Source: Datnioides undecimradiatus (taxonomy: Eukaryota; Chordata; Actinopteri; Lobotiformes; Datnioididae). From it: 64,000 bases of DNA. The stretch is taken from assembly GCA_008933995.1 (NCBI GenBank), contig WARS01004318.1, forward strand, positions 509,089-573,088, written 5' to 3'. The stretch's first letter is position 1. Each line of letters opens with the position of its first letter. The notes beneath the pieces were generated by a model. That model searched no databases and was not told where the DNA came from. It was given only the letters and a program-made list of their open reading frames with translations. The translations under genes and the position numbers were made by a program. Positions 12,304-23,460 of the stretch are shown in pieces.

Positions 12304-12338
<35 letters not shown>
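12304..12338. repeat. (TG)n microsatellite
   Basis: About 17 TG units, 117 bp from the CA array at 12086-12187 and in opposite dinucleotide orientation, so the two can pair as an imperfect long hairpin. Confidence 0.95.
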
Positions 12339-12340
<2 letters not shown>

Positions 12341-13299
12341 GAAAGTGAGAGTTTTTTTGTGTGTGTGGATGCATGTGGATGCATGCTTGTGTGCAGCAGG
12401 GGTGTGTGTTTCTCCCTTTCTCTTTCTGCACTTTTTGCATGTCTGTCACTGCCTTCTGTTGGGACTATCGGGAAGCTTCGTAGTAGAGGAGCCGCAAAAC
12501 AACAGGTATAACGCACAGGTATGTGCAGAGAGCAGCTTTTTATTCAGATGTTTGTCCTTTTACTTCATCTATTTTTATGGATTTTCAGCTCTTTTGTTGT
12601 TTATTTAGTCAAAACAAAATAAAAGCAGTGGTTATGACGAAGAACCTGAAACAGCTGAAGTGAAAAGTACATTTTCTCTCATCGTTGTTGCTGCTTTGGA
12701 GGAAAATATGACTGTATTCATGCTGCGTAAGAGCGCGAGCACTTTGAGCGTAATGCATGCTTGAGATGAAACTGAATGGGACTCTTTATTAATGTTGAGC
12801 CTGAATTTGAATAAGGCATCTGCCGTTTAAATATTGAACGACTCTGGGAAATTCTGTGATTCCTCTCCGTGCCTTCCTTCGATGCAGAGCCAAACTTATT
12901 TCATGGTTGCCAGATTGAGCCCGGTTTGAACCGATGAAATTAAGGTGACTTAAAAGTTTGCAGGACCTGCAGGGGAGACGTGAATGTGCATCCTTGATTG
13001 TTAAACCTTTCTTTTTTACATCATCATCGTTTTTAATTCATTCAATCTTGATCACCAAAACTCTAATAATAATAATACATGAAAACTGCTGTAAAGTGTG
13101 TGAGGTGAGTGAGTGTGAGTACCTGCAGGTTTGAACACAACCAGTTATCAGGAGATGGTTTATATGGGGTTAAGCGATGAGACCAAATCATCAGGTATCT
13201 CTAGTGTCTCTGTGCTGTGTTAATGAGAAGGCTGGCACATCTATAGTTTAGGTTTTGTCAACAAATTCCACAAAAAGACCCAAAACAGCGACGTGTCAA

Positions 13300-13700
13300 T
13301 CCGTCTCTCAGTGCTGTTAGACTTCCTGTCTGGGGCTCTTAGCTTCAAGCCCACTGGTGCTTTCTGAGAGCATAAATCTTTATAAACACCTGATAATTCA
13401 TTCATTTCTTTTTTGAAAAGTGCTCAGGAATTTTTCTAAAACTGTGCAGAAAAGAGAGAAGTGCTGCATGCTGGGTAATGCGCAGCAGGTCTTAGCTGCT
13501 TAGCACACGTGTCAGTGCTGTTCATCAGCAGCGAGAGCAGCTCAGCAGAGAGATATGAACCAAACATCAACTGAAACAACAACGTTCTCATCAGTTTGAG
13601 ACTGGGGGACTATTTTCAGCAGCGGATGAATCCACATTTGGTGCAACAGTTAAATTGTTTTTGAGCAGCAGTGGTGGACAAACATCTGTCAGGCTGCGAT
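13300..13700 (+). repeat. Degraded interspersed repeat, family A
   Basis: Shares ordered blocks with 21,300-21,500 and, more weakly, 47,430-47,640. Examples are CTTCCTGTCTGGGGCTCT, GGGACTATTTTCAG and GATGAATCCACATTTGGTGC. No coding capacity. Probably an old non-autonomous transposon. Confidence 0.6.
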
Positions 13701-15136
13701 TCACACACAACCAGACTTGTTAGGAGACACATCCAGCACCTGATCGAGTGTGAACATGGCAACATGGCCGTCTGCTTAAAGTCTGCAGGTCTGAATAGTT
13801 ACTTAATTGTTACCTAAAGTACAGCTTGGCCTCATTTCTGGAGAAATTAAACTCATTTATCTTCATTTGTCATGTTTGTCACTCAGACGGACGGTTCTTA
13901 GCTTAAGCTGAGCAGCAGGCTCCAAACATGTGCAGCTAAAATGTGGGAAACTCATTTAAACACACGTGTGCGGGATGACCGACTGTATAGTCTACCAGAG
14001 CCTGTGTGTGTTATTGCAGGTGTGTGTAAGGTTTCCTGGGTGTGTATCAGTGGAACAAATATGAAGTTGCTGAGGGAGGTGGTACTCGGCGTGTCTCTGC
14101 AGCTCTCCTCGCAGTTTTCTGATTCTCCCTCCGTCCGTTGGTGTCTGCCTCTGCCTCAGCTCTCCGACTGCTGCTCAGACTCATTCCTTAATGCGAGCTG
14201 ACTGCAGGTGCTCAGAGTTTAGCCCCGGGGCTTCTTCCCCTGTTCCACCCTCTGACACGCTAGGGAACACTCAGAAGTTTGTACTCTGAAAACTTAGATT
14301 TCCTTTTCCTCTGCTTTATTAGGACTGATAGCCACAGTGGAAGCAAAGCCGTGCAAGGGTTTAACACAGAGCGAGGAGCGGTGTAATCCCTGCAGCGTGC
14401 TGACTCAGGCTGCACACACAATAATATTTATAGACTGAAATAGAGGCTGGCATACAGATCTGAGATGATATCATGCACATCAGGCACAGAAGAGGAGCTT
14501 TCATGAGGAATAAAGCCCCAAACACTGCAAATAACTGACCACAGAGCCTCGCTGCAGTTCTGTGGCGTTTCAGTGATGAAACTCCGCCCACTCTCAACTC
14601 AGTCTTCATTACCAAAACAATGGAGTTAGTCATGAAATCAGCAATGAAATCGATATTCACTCTGCTCTTAGCTCTGATTTGGTCTCCAAATGATTCACTC
14701 CAGCTCCTCTCTACCTGCGTCTGTCTGCTGTCTGCAGCTGAGCATCATCTGCAGCCGGTTTATCAGAGCGTGTGTGACGACAGCAACTCGCTGCTGCTGG
14801 AAATGACTCTCAGCACAGTTGTGCGACCAAATCAGAAAGCTGCTCTGAGGTCAGAGCTGCAGTGTTCAGACTGAAAGATGCTCCTTCAGAGGCGGGTCCA
14901 CAACAAGGACACAGACTTTTAAGTACCTGGGAGCCATGAATGCATCTTTTAAAGGGAGATGACACTTTGTTTTCACATCACATCCAGAACACACCTGTGA
15001 TCAGTGAAGAGGCTACACACAACCAGGCTGCACCGTGAACTTTGGACCCTCTTTAACTGGGGGTGTTTAAAGCTGTTCTCAGGGCATCTGTAGAGCCCGT
15101 CACTGCCTGATACCCTCATCCTTCTCCCTCCTCCAG

Positions 15137-15150
15137 GCGCCGGTCTGATC
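15137..15150 (+). other. 5' UTR part of the first coding exon, with splice acceptor
   Basis: A pyrimidine-rich tract ending CTCCTCCAG at 15136 gives a good acceptor 14 nt before the start ATG. An upstream noncoding exon is therefore expected in the 11.5-15.1 kb interval; I could not place it. Confidence 0.6.
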
Positions 15151-17449
15151 ATGGCCCCCAAGGTGAACGTGCTGCTGCTGTTACTGGCCATTGCCGTGGC
15201 AACGGCGCTGGCCCAGAGGCGACGCCCGACGTCGACCACCACCGACGAGTGGAACTACAGGGATGGCTGTGAGCACCCAGATTACTCTCTGTTTGCTCTG
15301 GGTCAAAGGTCAAGTTCAGGGCTCATCCAGATGATGTCAAAGCTAGAGGTGAAAGATCACGCTGCAACCTCGCCGCTCAGAGCAAACCCGTACGATGCCT
15401 CTGTTTGTACTTGAAGCTTTACCGTAAGGTGCAGACCACCGGCTGACACGTTAACAACGAGGTGCTTTAGGCTAACAGAGGCTAAGAGAGGCTAACAGAG
15501 GCTATACAGTCCAGTTTATCAGAGCAGATCATTTGCTGTATGAACAAATAAGAAACAAACTGTTAATTAATTAGCTTTACGTATGTTTGTAGCGGCATAT
15601 TTTTTGTTAATGCTAAGCTAAGCTAAGCTAAGCTAATCATCCTAGCTTCCCAAAGTATCACATTTCTAAATGTAATGATAATCGGAATAATTGGAAAAGC
15701 AGATGCTCTGCATCGTTAAGCTCAGAGCAGAGCGACTCCACCTTCACCTGTAGGAGAGTTTTAGGCTCCTGAGCCTCCATCCAGGCTCGCAGGTCAAACC
15801 CCATCTGTTCTTTATGTGTTTTAAATGTCATTATCCTGTTTCCGTCCCAGCTGACAGGGTGAACATGCGCGGCGTGGCCAACCTCACTCAGATTCTGGAC
15901 AACTGGAGGTTCGACATCCTGACCCAGATGAGAGGACTCCTGCAGAACGACCACCAGTCCCTGCTGCCGGACTACGCCAGGTACAGATGGAGCGGGTGGG
16001 GGGTGGGGAGGGGTTTACAGGCCCGGCCGACGGGACGTCTGAGGGAAACTCGCAGTTTGACGACAAACACTTCAAGATGAGCTGAAACAACAAGTAAATA
16101 ACAAATAAACTACAAAAACAACAGTAAAATCCTGCTTTAACAGAGTCCCAGTCAGCTGATAACACAATACAGAACACAGTAACTGAGTACTTTTACTCTA
16201 AATACTCTGATTACATCGAACACTTTACTTCAGTGCGTGTTCTTTCCTCCTGTGAAGCCTCGGACCGGCTCCTCCGGCGCGGCTCGCTGCCCTGTTGCAG
16301 CTCACAGATGTAATTTTTGGTTTTGGACGGTTTCTGTCTCCCTGGATCAGTTTCAGTGACGTTCGCAGGAAGTTTTTGGTTTGACCTCTGAGTTTTTCCA
16401 AGAACGTACACAAACAGTGTTTCTGGATGTGAGACGGGAGAGAAAACGTCCAAAAATTGTCACAGAATTATGATTAAAACAGGATAAAACAGGACAACGG
16501 GCACAGAAATGAGAAGGATGGGAGGAAATGACAGAGAAATCCCTGAAACGCGGCCGCTCCGGCGCTGTTTGTGTAGCTGCTGGACCTTAATGACGTCCCG
16601 TCCTCAGAACTGTGGCCAGAGGCAGGAAACACCAGATTTTCCTTGTGGGAAAAACTCGGCACGCTGCTATTTTCACTCTCAAATTGCAGTTTCTCAAGAT
16701 GGCGTCGGCCGCAGAGCGCGCCCGACAAACTCCAGAGGTTATTTTCAGATTCCTGTGGAGACTCTGAACGGCCACTGCTGGTTTATTTCTGCTCATTCAC
16801 AACACAAAGGACGAAGGAGGAGGCGCGCGACAGCAGTTAATACACAGACGCTTTAACTAGCACTGAAATAAGTGGAGATACAAACTGAAAACGTAACGTA
16901 GCGTTGTACTGAGTAAACCCTGCTGTGGCGACATGTTGAATAATGAAAAATGATCTTCCTGCTTCAGAGAACACGCTGCTGTCTCCAGTCTTAGTTCCTT
17001 AAATGCTGTTTTCTTGAGTGTTTTGGTTTTTAGACATCCCCCTATGGAACAACCTGTTTTGCTTTTTGGGTGAATGAGAATTAAACTGTTCTGGGACCGA
17101 ACCACGAAGCTGGTGCTGATGGTGGGAGCTGTTGGGTCTGTGTGAACAATGAATACAGCGTAGTCCTGCACAGACTGACCGCTCTGTCTTCCTGTTCAGG
17201 ATCCAGCCGCTGTCTGAGGCCTTGGACGACCTCTACAAGGAGTTCAACGCCCTCAAATCTCGCCTGGGCGACCTCACCGAGAAGTTCGCCGCCATAGAAA
17301 GTTTCATCGATGAGTTTAAGGCCGGCCAGGCAAGCAACGCCAACAACGCCAACGCTGGCCCGGCGCCGGCCCCGGCTCCAGCTCCAGCCGCCATCCCCAG
17401 ACAAACTGGGAGGAGGGTGATGAAGAAGAAGGCAACCGCTTCCTCCTAA
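15151..17449 (+). CDS. Small secreted coiled-coil protein, family not recognised (165 aa)
   Basis: Coding exons are 15151-15268, 15851-15980 and 17200-17449. Phases close exactly (118+130+250 = 498 nt) and all sites are GT/AG. Residues 1-21 form a clear signal peptide (basic start, L/A/V core, cleavage after ALA). The mature chain starts QRRRP, then a Thr cluster (27-31) and DEWNYRDG. Asn50 in NLT is an N-glycosylation sequon. Residues 87-122 give an unbroken a/d heptad series (L87, L91, L94, F98, L101, L105, L108, F112, I115, I119, F122), so an oligomerising coiled coil is likely. An Asn/Ala linker, a Pro-Ala run (137-147) and a basic tail (GRRVMKKK) follow. The mature protein has no cysteine. 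The exon starting at 15137 has an acceptor (CTCCTCCAG) just upstream, so the 5' UTR is split and the promoter lies further left. I cannot name the family; an extracellular role is inferred only from the signal peptide. Confidence 0.85.
15612..15636. repeat. (GCTAA)5 pentanucleotide repeat
   Basis: Five perfect GCTAA units in intron 1 of the secreted coiled-coil gene. The rest of this intron (15269-15850) shows nothing else I can identify. Confidence 0.9.
15981..17199 (+). other. Intron 2 of the secreted coiled-coil gene
   Basis: A 1.2-kb intron. It contains a repeat fragment around 16070-16160 that resembles 35700-35800 (shared CAACAGTAAAATCC and CAGCTGATRA blocks) and a CpG-rich patch near 16690-16730 with a YY1-like CAAGATGGCG at 16695. 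No further coding exon is supported. Confidence 0.6.
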
Positions 17450-18050
17450 TGGGCCAATCGCACGCTTCCTCTCATGGCTGTTTTCACGTCTCTGTTCATC
17501 TGCTCTGACAGTGCTGGCACTCTGAAGCTGATCCTCCTGTCGTCTCAGCGTCGTCGCCGTCAAAACGTTTGAATTATCGCAGCAAAGCAAACTCAGATTA
17601 AAACACCGAAATCTAAAACGGCAATAAACAAACAATAAACACCTGTTGCCATGACAACTTCACAAAGAAAAATCCTGTTTTCTAATTGATTTAATTGGTT
17701 AACACATTGATTCAGTTCTCCACATAAATAAAGATGCTGAACAGAAAAAGAGGTTGCATTGCATTGTGGGATTGGTCACAGGAAGTAGTTTATGCCAACT
17801 GGAAACGACTTCTGTTCGTCATCACTGTTCTGTTTGAGAGTTAATTCAATAAACCGCAGTGATTTTGGACGCAGCCGCTAATTCTGACTGTGTAAATTCG
17901 ACAAAACCAACGTTTTCTCTGATTTGACGGATTTTCCCACTTCCTGTTTGTCGTTTCGCTGCGATCGTGTTCTGTTTCTCTGAGCGGCGTTCCTTTCAGA
18001 CAAGCCTGCTTGTTGGTTTGGGTTTTTCCTGCTGCATCATCTCAGCTCTG

Positions 18051-18056
18051 AATAAA
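18051..18056 (+). terminator. Candidate polyadenylation signal of the secreted coiled-coil gene
   Basis: AATAAA about 600 bp past the stop codon, followed within 30-40 bp by a GT-rich stretch. Earlier AATAAA hexamers occur near 17623, 17635 and 17727, so alternative ends are possible. The choice is inferred from position only. Confidence 0.45.
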
Positions 18057-18310
18057 CTCACTTCTTGCATTCGCACTCAGTGTTACGTCTCAGTTTTATT
18101 GATAACCTAGAGTTTCCTGAAATAATGACGGCGTCAGGAGAAGATTTAACTGATTCCTTACTGTTTTCATCAGAACAGAAACAGTTTGGAGTTCTAGGAA
18201 ATGAATATGCCTGACTTTAGTGAACATGACAAACAGATTTTGGAATAACTTTTTATGATTTAAAGGAACTTCTGTGTTTTCAGCCTATTTTCCCATAGAT
18301 CCAGCAGTAC

Positions 18311-18469
18311 TGGGGGGGGCAGGGCTTATGAGCTGTCCTGCAGCCAGACACCAGGGGGGCGGGGCTTATGAGCTGTGCTGCAGCCAGACACCGGGGGGCG
18401 GGGCTTATGAGCTGTGCTGCAGCCAGACACCGGGGGGCGGGGCTTATGAGCTGTGCTGCAGCCAGACAT
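18311..18469. repeat. G-rich minisatellite, 39-40-bp unit
   Basis: Three full units (18343, 18383, 18422; 40, 39 and 39 bp) plus partial units at each end. Each unit is GCCAGACACC, then a G-run with GGCGGGGC, then TTATGAGCTGTGCTGCA. Since 39 is divisible by 3, one frame stays open and reads as a 13-residue peptide repeat; I take that as an artefact. The unit is related to the 31-bp unit at 41839. Confidence 0.95.
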
Positions 18470-19329
18470 GAAGGGTACAGGTGTTCTCACTGCCTACACA
18501 CATTCAGTCTCTTGTCAGATGATTGGCTAATTAAATATTTGTGTTAACGTAGCAAAGCTAATTTATCTAATAAATAAATAAATAACGCGGGTACTGAAAC
18601 ATCACCAGTGTTAGTCTGCGGCTGCTGGTTGAAGCTACTGGGGTAGCGCATTCTGGGTAGAAATTAATTTTATTAAACACAAATAACAGGAGTCGCTGCA
18701 GTCAGAGCCAAAGTTTTGCATTATTTCTGACTTTGAATGCCATTTAATGTGCGATTTCAGGAGGTTATACATCTGTGCAGGTGCTGAGTGGTTAGTGTTA
18801 TATATTGCTTGGTGTCCACTAGCTGCTGTTGTTTCAGGAGCTTTTGACCGATTTGAAACAATAAATAAAGAACTAAAAGCTTGACATTTGAGGATTTTAT
18901 GGCCTGAACACTGTTAAGAATAAATCTCTGTGGGCATGAAATATAATCCGTCACAGACTTGATCCAACTCTACTGTGGCGTGGGTTCACGGCCAAAATTC
19001 AGGCTTTGTATTACATCAGAGCCACTGAGAGAAACATCAGCAACCCCTATACTGTAGCACGCTGGGTGTAATCTGTGGCTGCTCTCAATTCTGCCTCACT
19101 GCAGGAGGCGAGGTGAAACCGGGCGAACAGCGCGGGAGTCGGAGGAAGGCGATCACATTCATTATAACAGGCGATAATCATTACATTTAACAGTGACAGC
19201 AACTAAAAGTCAGCTACTCAGCATTTGTGCTTGGGGATTTCTATATTAAAAACACTTTACATAGGAAATATGATGAGTTTCTATTAAATGATCAGTTGTT
19301 CAAAAATAAAACTATTCAGCTGTTTAAAA

Positions 19330-19408
19330 CCATAAATATAATATAATATAATATAATATAATATAATATAATATAAGAGTAAATATAATATAATATAATA
19401 TAATATGA
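19330..19408. repeat. (AATAT)n pentanucleotide array
   Basis: About 13-14 AATAT units in two blocks, split by AAGAGTAA. The tract is pure A+T, so it may act as a DNA-unwinding element; that is inference. Confidence 0.95.
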
Positions 19409-20419
19409 TACACCTACTCAGTACTTTTACTTTAATTACTGTATTTAAATACTTTTTTATTTCAATAGAAATAATATTACACTTACTTTTAAAGTTTATT
19501 TTTAAAGTACGTTTTCAGCTGTTGTATCAGCTGAGACTGTTTATTTTTTGTATACACATGTTAAAAGAAAGGGTTTAAAAACATTTTTGGCAGTTACTCC
19601 TCAGTTATTTAAGAGTTATGGATAATTCATCCATTAACATGACAACTGAAGCAGCTCTAATTCATGTTTTCAGCACTTGGAGGCAGAAAATGAGCTGGAC
19701 CCCTAATATCTGACACACAATCGCTTTAGTCAACAAGTTTACTGGTAGGTTACTAATGACTAGTTTTCCTAAGATATGCTAATATAAAAATATAAATGAT
19801 TGCAGCTTTAAACATGATTGAAGCTTAAATTGTTATAATAACAAAGAAAAATGCACTGAATGTCCATAAAATGCTGATAACAGACGAAATAAACCCGTCT
19901 GACACAGATCATCATCACCTTACACACAAACACTGCAGGAATCGGCCCTTCAAATAAAAATGATTATATTTAGTTATAGAGCGCTGTCGGGACGTTTCTA
20001 GTTTCCATGAACTCCAGATTCACTCAGCCCGTTGACAAACAGCCTCCGTGCAGTAAATCGTGTGCTGAACGCGACACAAAGGCAGCTGGTGGGAAGAGAA
20101 ACCCCGGGCTCGGCACTCACTTTCACGCCATGATTCGTCGTCACGCGTGTTATTGGTTTGCCTCACTTCACCAGTTCATGAGTGGATTCACCCGCTGCCG
20201 CTCCTCGACCGTCCGCACATTCCAGCGTCAGAGGGGCCGCTCGGATCAATAACGCATTTCATGCTTTCTGGTGTCCGCGACACGCTGCGCTGGGGGCGAT
20301 GCAGCTGGATAAGAACCTCTCTGCTCTCTGAAACTTTCATTTTTCAGTGTCTGTCGTCGTCCGGCTGAGAGATAAAACACGATTCTCTGATTTTCTGAAG
20401 CTCATTAAACTCATTTTCA

Positions 20420-20472
20420 CCCCCCCCCCCCCCCCCCCACACACACACACATGCACGCACACACGCACGCAC
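20420..20472. repeat. Poly-C tract followed by CA/CG repeat
   Basis: About 19 consecutive C residues run directly into (CA)n and ACGCACGC. Such a homopolymer is a likely site of length errors in assembly. Confidence 0.95.
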
Positions 20473-20929
20473 ACCACAAAGCAAAACTCGTCCTTTTTGT
20501 CCCTCTGCTCTCTGTGACGTTGTTAACACAGCTGACCTCTGACCTTTTCATTTTAAAAGGCAGTCATATGTCATTGTATGTCACAGGCCTCCACCAATCA
20601 GAGGTGGATATTGATTTACCGGTGCATCACTCAAGGCCCTTTGATCTGGAGGTCAATGGGAGGTGTCACCTCCATCTGAGGAGCTGCCCTCCTCTAAATA
20701 AAGTCCTAACTCAACACTCCTGGTTTCACCTTGAGTCATCTGCTGGAACGAGACAGTAAACGATGCGCTCAGCAACAGATTTACGTCTTATTTCGTGCTA
20801 AATTTTCACCTTTGTTCCATTTTTTACAAATGTCCCTCTTTTTGTGGTGTTTGCTGACAGATTTCAATCACTGTCTATCGATTTCAGCCGTGCATTGTTA
20901 ACCCAGCGCTGCAGAAAGACTGGAAGCAC

Positions 20930-21280
20930 AGGAGAAACTGCTAGCTTTGCTAATTAAAAGGCTAATAGCCTGTAGTCATGCTAGCAACTCTGTAATTAGC
21001 AACAATGGTGCTTTGAGCTAAATGCTAAGCTCAGCTCAACATGTTAATGATGACAGGGCCAAAATGCTGAGGATTAACAGTGTGTTTAGCATATTTGGTA
21101 TGTTTGCATGCTAACCGTTGCAAATTAGCAATAAACACAAAGCTGAAGCTAACGGGAGGTTTGCAGGTGTTGTCTGACCTTGAAGGCATCAGAGGGAGGA
21201 GCATCATGTCACAGTATTCATCCTCTGGGGACCATGAATGTGTGTGCAACAGCTGGTGCCAATACGTTCAGTGGTTATAC
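20930..21280 (+). repeat. Degraded interspersed repeat, family B
   Basis: Rich in ATGCTAAC/TTAGCAAT words and ending in TTCATCCTCTGGGGACCATG. The same order of blocks occurs at 37745-38080, with partial copies at 25620-25780, 55075-55290 and, inverted, 39050-39170. It resembles a repeat common in spiny-rayed fish; the class is not certain. Confidence 0.65.
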
Positions 21281-21299
21281 TGATAAATATTTGAATGTG

Positions 21300-21500
21300 A
21301 TGACTGACAGGTCCACAAACCATCTCTCAATCCTGACTTCCTGTCTGTAGCTCTCAGCTCCGAGCCTATTGGTTCCCTCTGGAGATGTAAAAGCGTCAAA
21401 CAGCTGCTCACTGCAGGTTTTAAGGTTTTGGGACTATTTTCAGAGGCGGATGAATCCACATTTGGTGCTCTAGTGAGTATTTGGGGCAGGAAGGACAGTG
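21300..21500 (+). repeat. Degraded interspersed repeat, family A
   Basis: Second copy of the element at 13300-13700, sharing GGGACTATTTTCAG and the GATGAATCCACATTTGGTGC block. It lies directly after a family B copy. Confidence 0.6.
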
Positions 21501-22047
21501 TGTGTGTTCATGGTGATGAAGTTACATGTGAGCCTGTGCAACACTGTGGCTCAGCTCTGCAGTGCAGAGGAAACACAGACATGACTTACGAGCAGTCGTT
21601 CTGTCTTCTGATGTGATTTGTTGACAATAAGAAACATTACACCACAGTTTTATTCTTATAAAATGAAAAATAATGTTTAGTTAATGTGACCTGCTCATGC
21701 ATTCATACATCCTCAGGCGCAGGAGGTTCCTGTCCCCAGGTGAGCCGATGATGAATGCAGCATTTGTACGAGCGGCTGTAAAACGCAGAGAGCTCTCGGT
21801 CTCACCTGTCTGCAGGAAACACGGAGATTGCCTCATTTTTCCTGCTGACACGCCCGCGTGGAGCCATTTGCATTTCCTGGAATCAAGAACAGACGTAAAC
21901 AGACTTTTATAAGCTACAGCTCGACGGTGACGCCGTTCGACAGTCTGTGGTGTGACCAGGTGAAGGATGAGAGCGAACTTACCTGAACTCTAGCGGGGGG
22001 ATATTGCACCGGAGGTCGATTTGTCAGCTGTGGTGAGCGCGGTCGTC

Positions 22048-22048
<1 letters not shown>

Positions 22049-22082
<34 letters not shown>
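22049..22082. repeat. (TG)n microsatellite
   Basis: About 17 perfect TG units. Confidence 0.95.
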
Positions 22083-22085
<3 letters not shown>

Positions 22086-22979
22086 GATGTTACAGTTGAC
22101 ACAGACATCTTTTTTCTAATATACTCTGAGTTTCTGAAAGGTTCAATTAGAGCAGAGTCGTCCAGGAATAAATCAAAGTCAGCGCTCTGAAGGGAGAGAA
22201 AGGGCAGCTGCCACCAGGTCCCGCGCTCCGTGTGGGTCTCTTGGCGGCGCCGTCCTGGATGTCTTGATCTATCTCCTGTCATCCTGTTTGACTCAAACAC
22301 TGAAAGGTAGTTTCACAGAGTCAGACAGTTTGATAGAGAGGATGCTGCAACTGTTGGCTCATGTTTTGGACCACGTTTAAATCAGAGGGTAAATCTGCAG
22401 CGTTTCACCCTCGGGGGTGAAAGGATGTGACCACCCCCCCACTCTTGTTTTAAGATCTTAATCTGTGTGAGTTGGAAGATGCTCTGCAGACTGTTTGCAG
22501 AGCGACCGGCCTATAATCTCTCCACACTGACATGAAGTGACATCCCTGCTCTCCCACATGCAGCGTAAACGGGAGAGATGAGGTGAACAAGCGAATGTCT
22601 CCTGATATCGTCTTTATCTGGAGTCCAGCACTGAACTGAAACTCTTTAGCTGTGGATGCATGCCACTGTGCAGGCCGCAGCTGGAGTTGCAGACTTCAGA
22701 GGATGGAGATGCCTTACAAAAGGTGCAAATGCAAAGAACGAGCTCAATGCATCGGAGAGCACAGATGATAGCAAATAGGCAATGCTAATGTTAGCATCAT
22801 TAGCAAAGGCCAAGCAATCTTTATTATAGTTCAAAAGGGCAAAGAGTCAACCTTATCTTTGTTATGCTCGATGCAACAAAACTGTGAATCTGGCTATGAA
22901 CAAGTTGTGACAACAAGTGGACTTAGCAATTAGCATTTAGCTACTTCAGTCAGTAAGACAGGAAGTAAACAGTAAGGCG

Positions 22980-23460
22980 GACAGGCACAGTGCAGAGGGC
23001 TGTTAACGTTACACAACATGAGACACAAAGCTTTGATTGGTCAACCTGGGAAGAGCAATTAGCTGTGAACTCAGTCACGATTGTGCTCAAACAGGAAACA
23101 GGAAAACCAAGGGACGGATCTCACTGCAAAGCTGAGTGCGGAGCTGGTGCTGTTCAGCGTTTAAACCAGAAAAAACACCAAGAATTCAACTTACTGCAAA
23201 GATCAGACAGAGAGGACAATCCACAACAATTCTGTCTAAAAGGAAAACACTCAAAGAACACGTGGAAACTCGAGAGGAACGGCAGAAACACTGAGCAGAA
23301 CGAGCATCAGAGTAGAGAGGGCGAGGAGGGAACAAGGCTAACGAGAGACAGGTGGAGCTAATTAACAAACGAGACTCAGGTGACACAGAAAACAGGCGGG
23401 AACAAGACAAAGACACACAACAGGAAACAGGAAATGACTGGACTGAAACTCAAAACCAGA
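22980..23460. repeat. Degraded interspersed repeat, family C
   Basis: A-rich tract with GGAAACAGG, GGTGGAGCTAATTAAC and CAGGCGGGAAC blocks in the same order as 50085-50640; 34680-34945 and perhaps 56395-56640 look related. Probably a non-autonomous transposon. The open frame of about 120 codons in it has no recognisable domain. Confidence 0.5.

Larger units (their letters stand above)
11480..15136. other. Intergenic region between ift70 and the secreted coiled-coil gene
   Basis: This interval separates the divergent ift70 and secreted-protein genes. It holds the ift70 promoter side (11.4-11.6 kb), two large dinucleotide arrays (12.09-12.34 kb) and a degraded interspersed repeat (13.30-13.70 kb). 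I see no convincing coding exon. It must contain the promoter and probably a noncoding first exon of the downstream gene. Confidence 0.7.

Noticed and set aside
11902-12516. 204-codon minus-strand frame in the CA/TG region
   Set aside because: Composed largely of Thr-His and Cys-Val dipeptides encoded by the microsatellites.
18274-18471. Open frame with a 13-residue peptide repeat
   Set aside because: It arises from the 39-bp minisatellite unit being a multiple of three; a related 31-bp array does not keep the frame.
22990-23361. A 123-codon plus-strand open frame
   Set aside because: It lies inside an A-rich dispersed repeat that recurs at 50 kb and has no recognisable domain.
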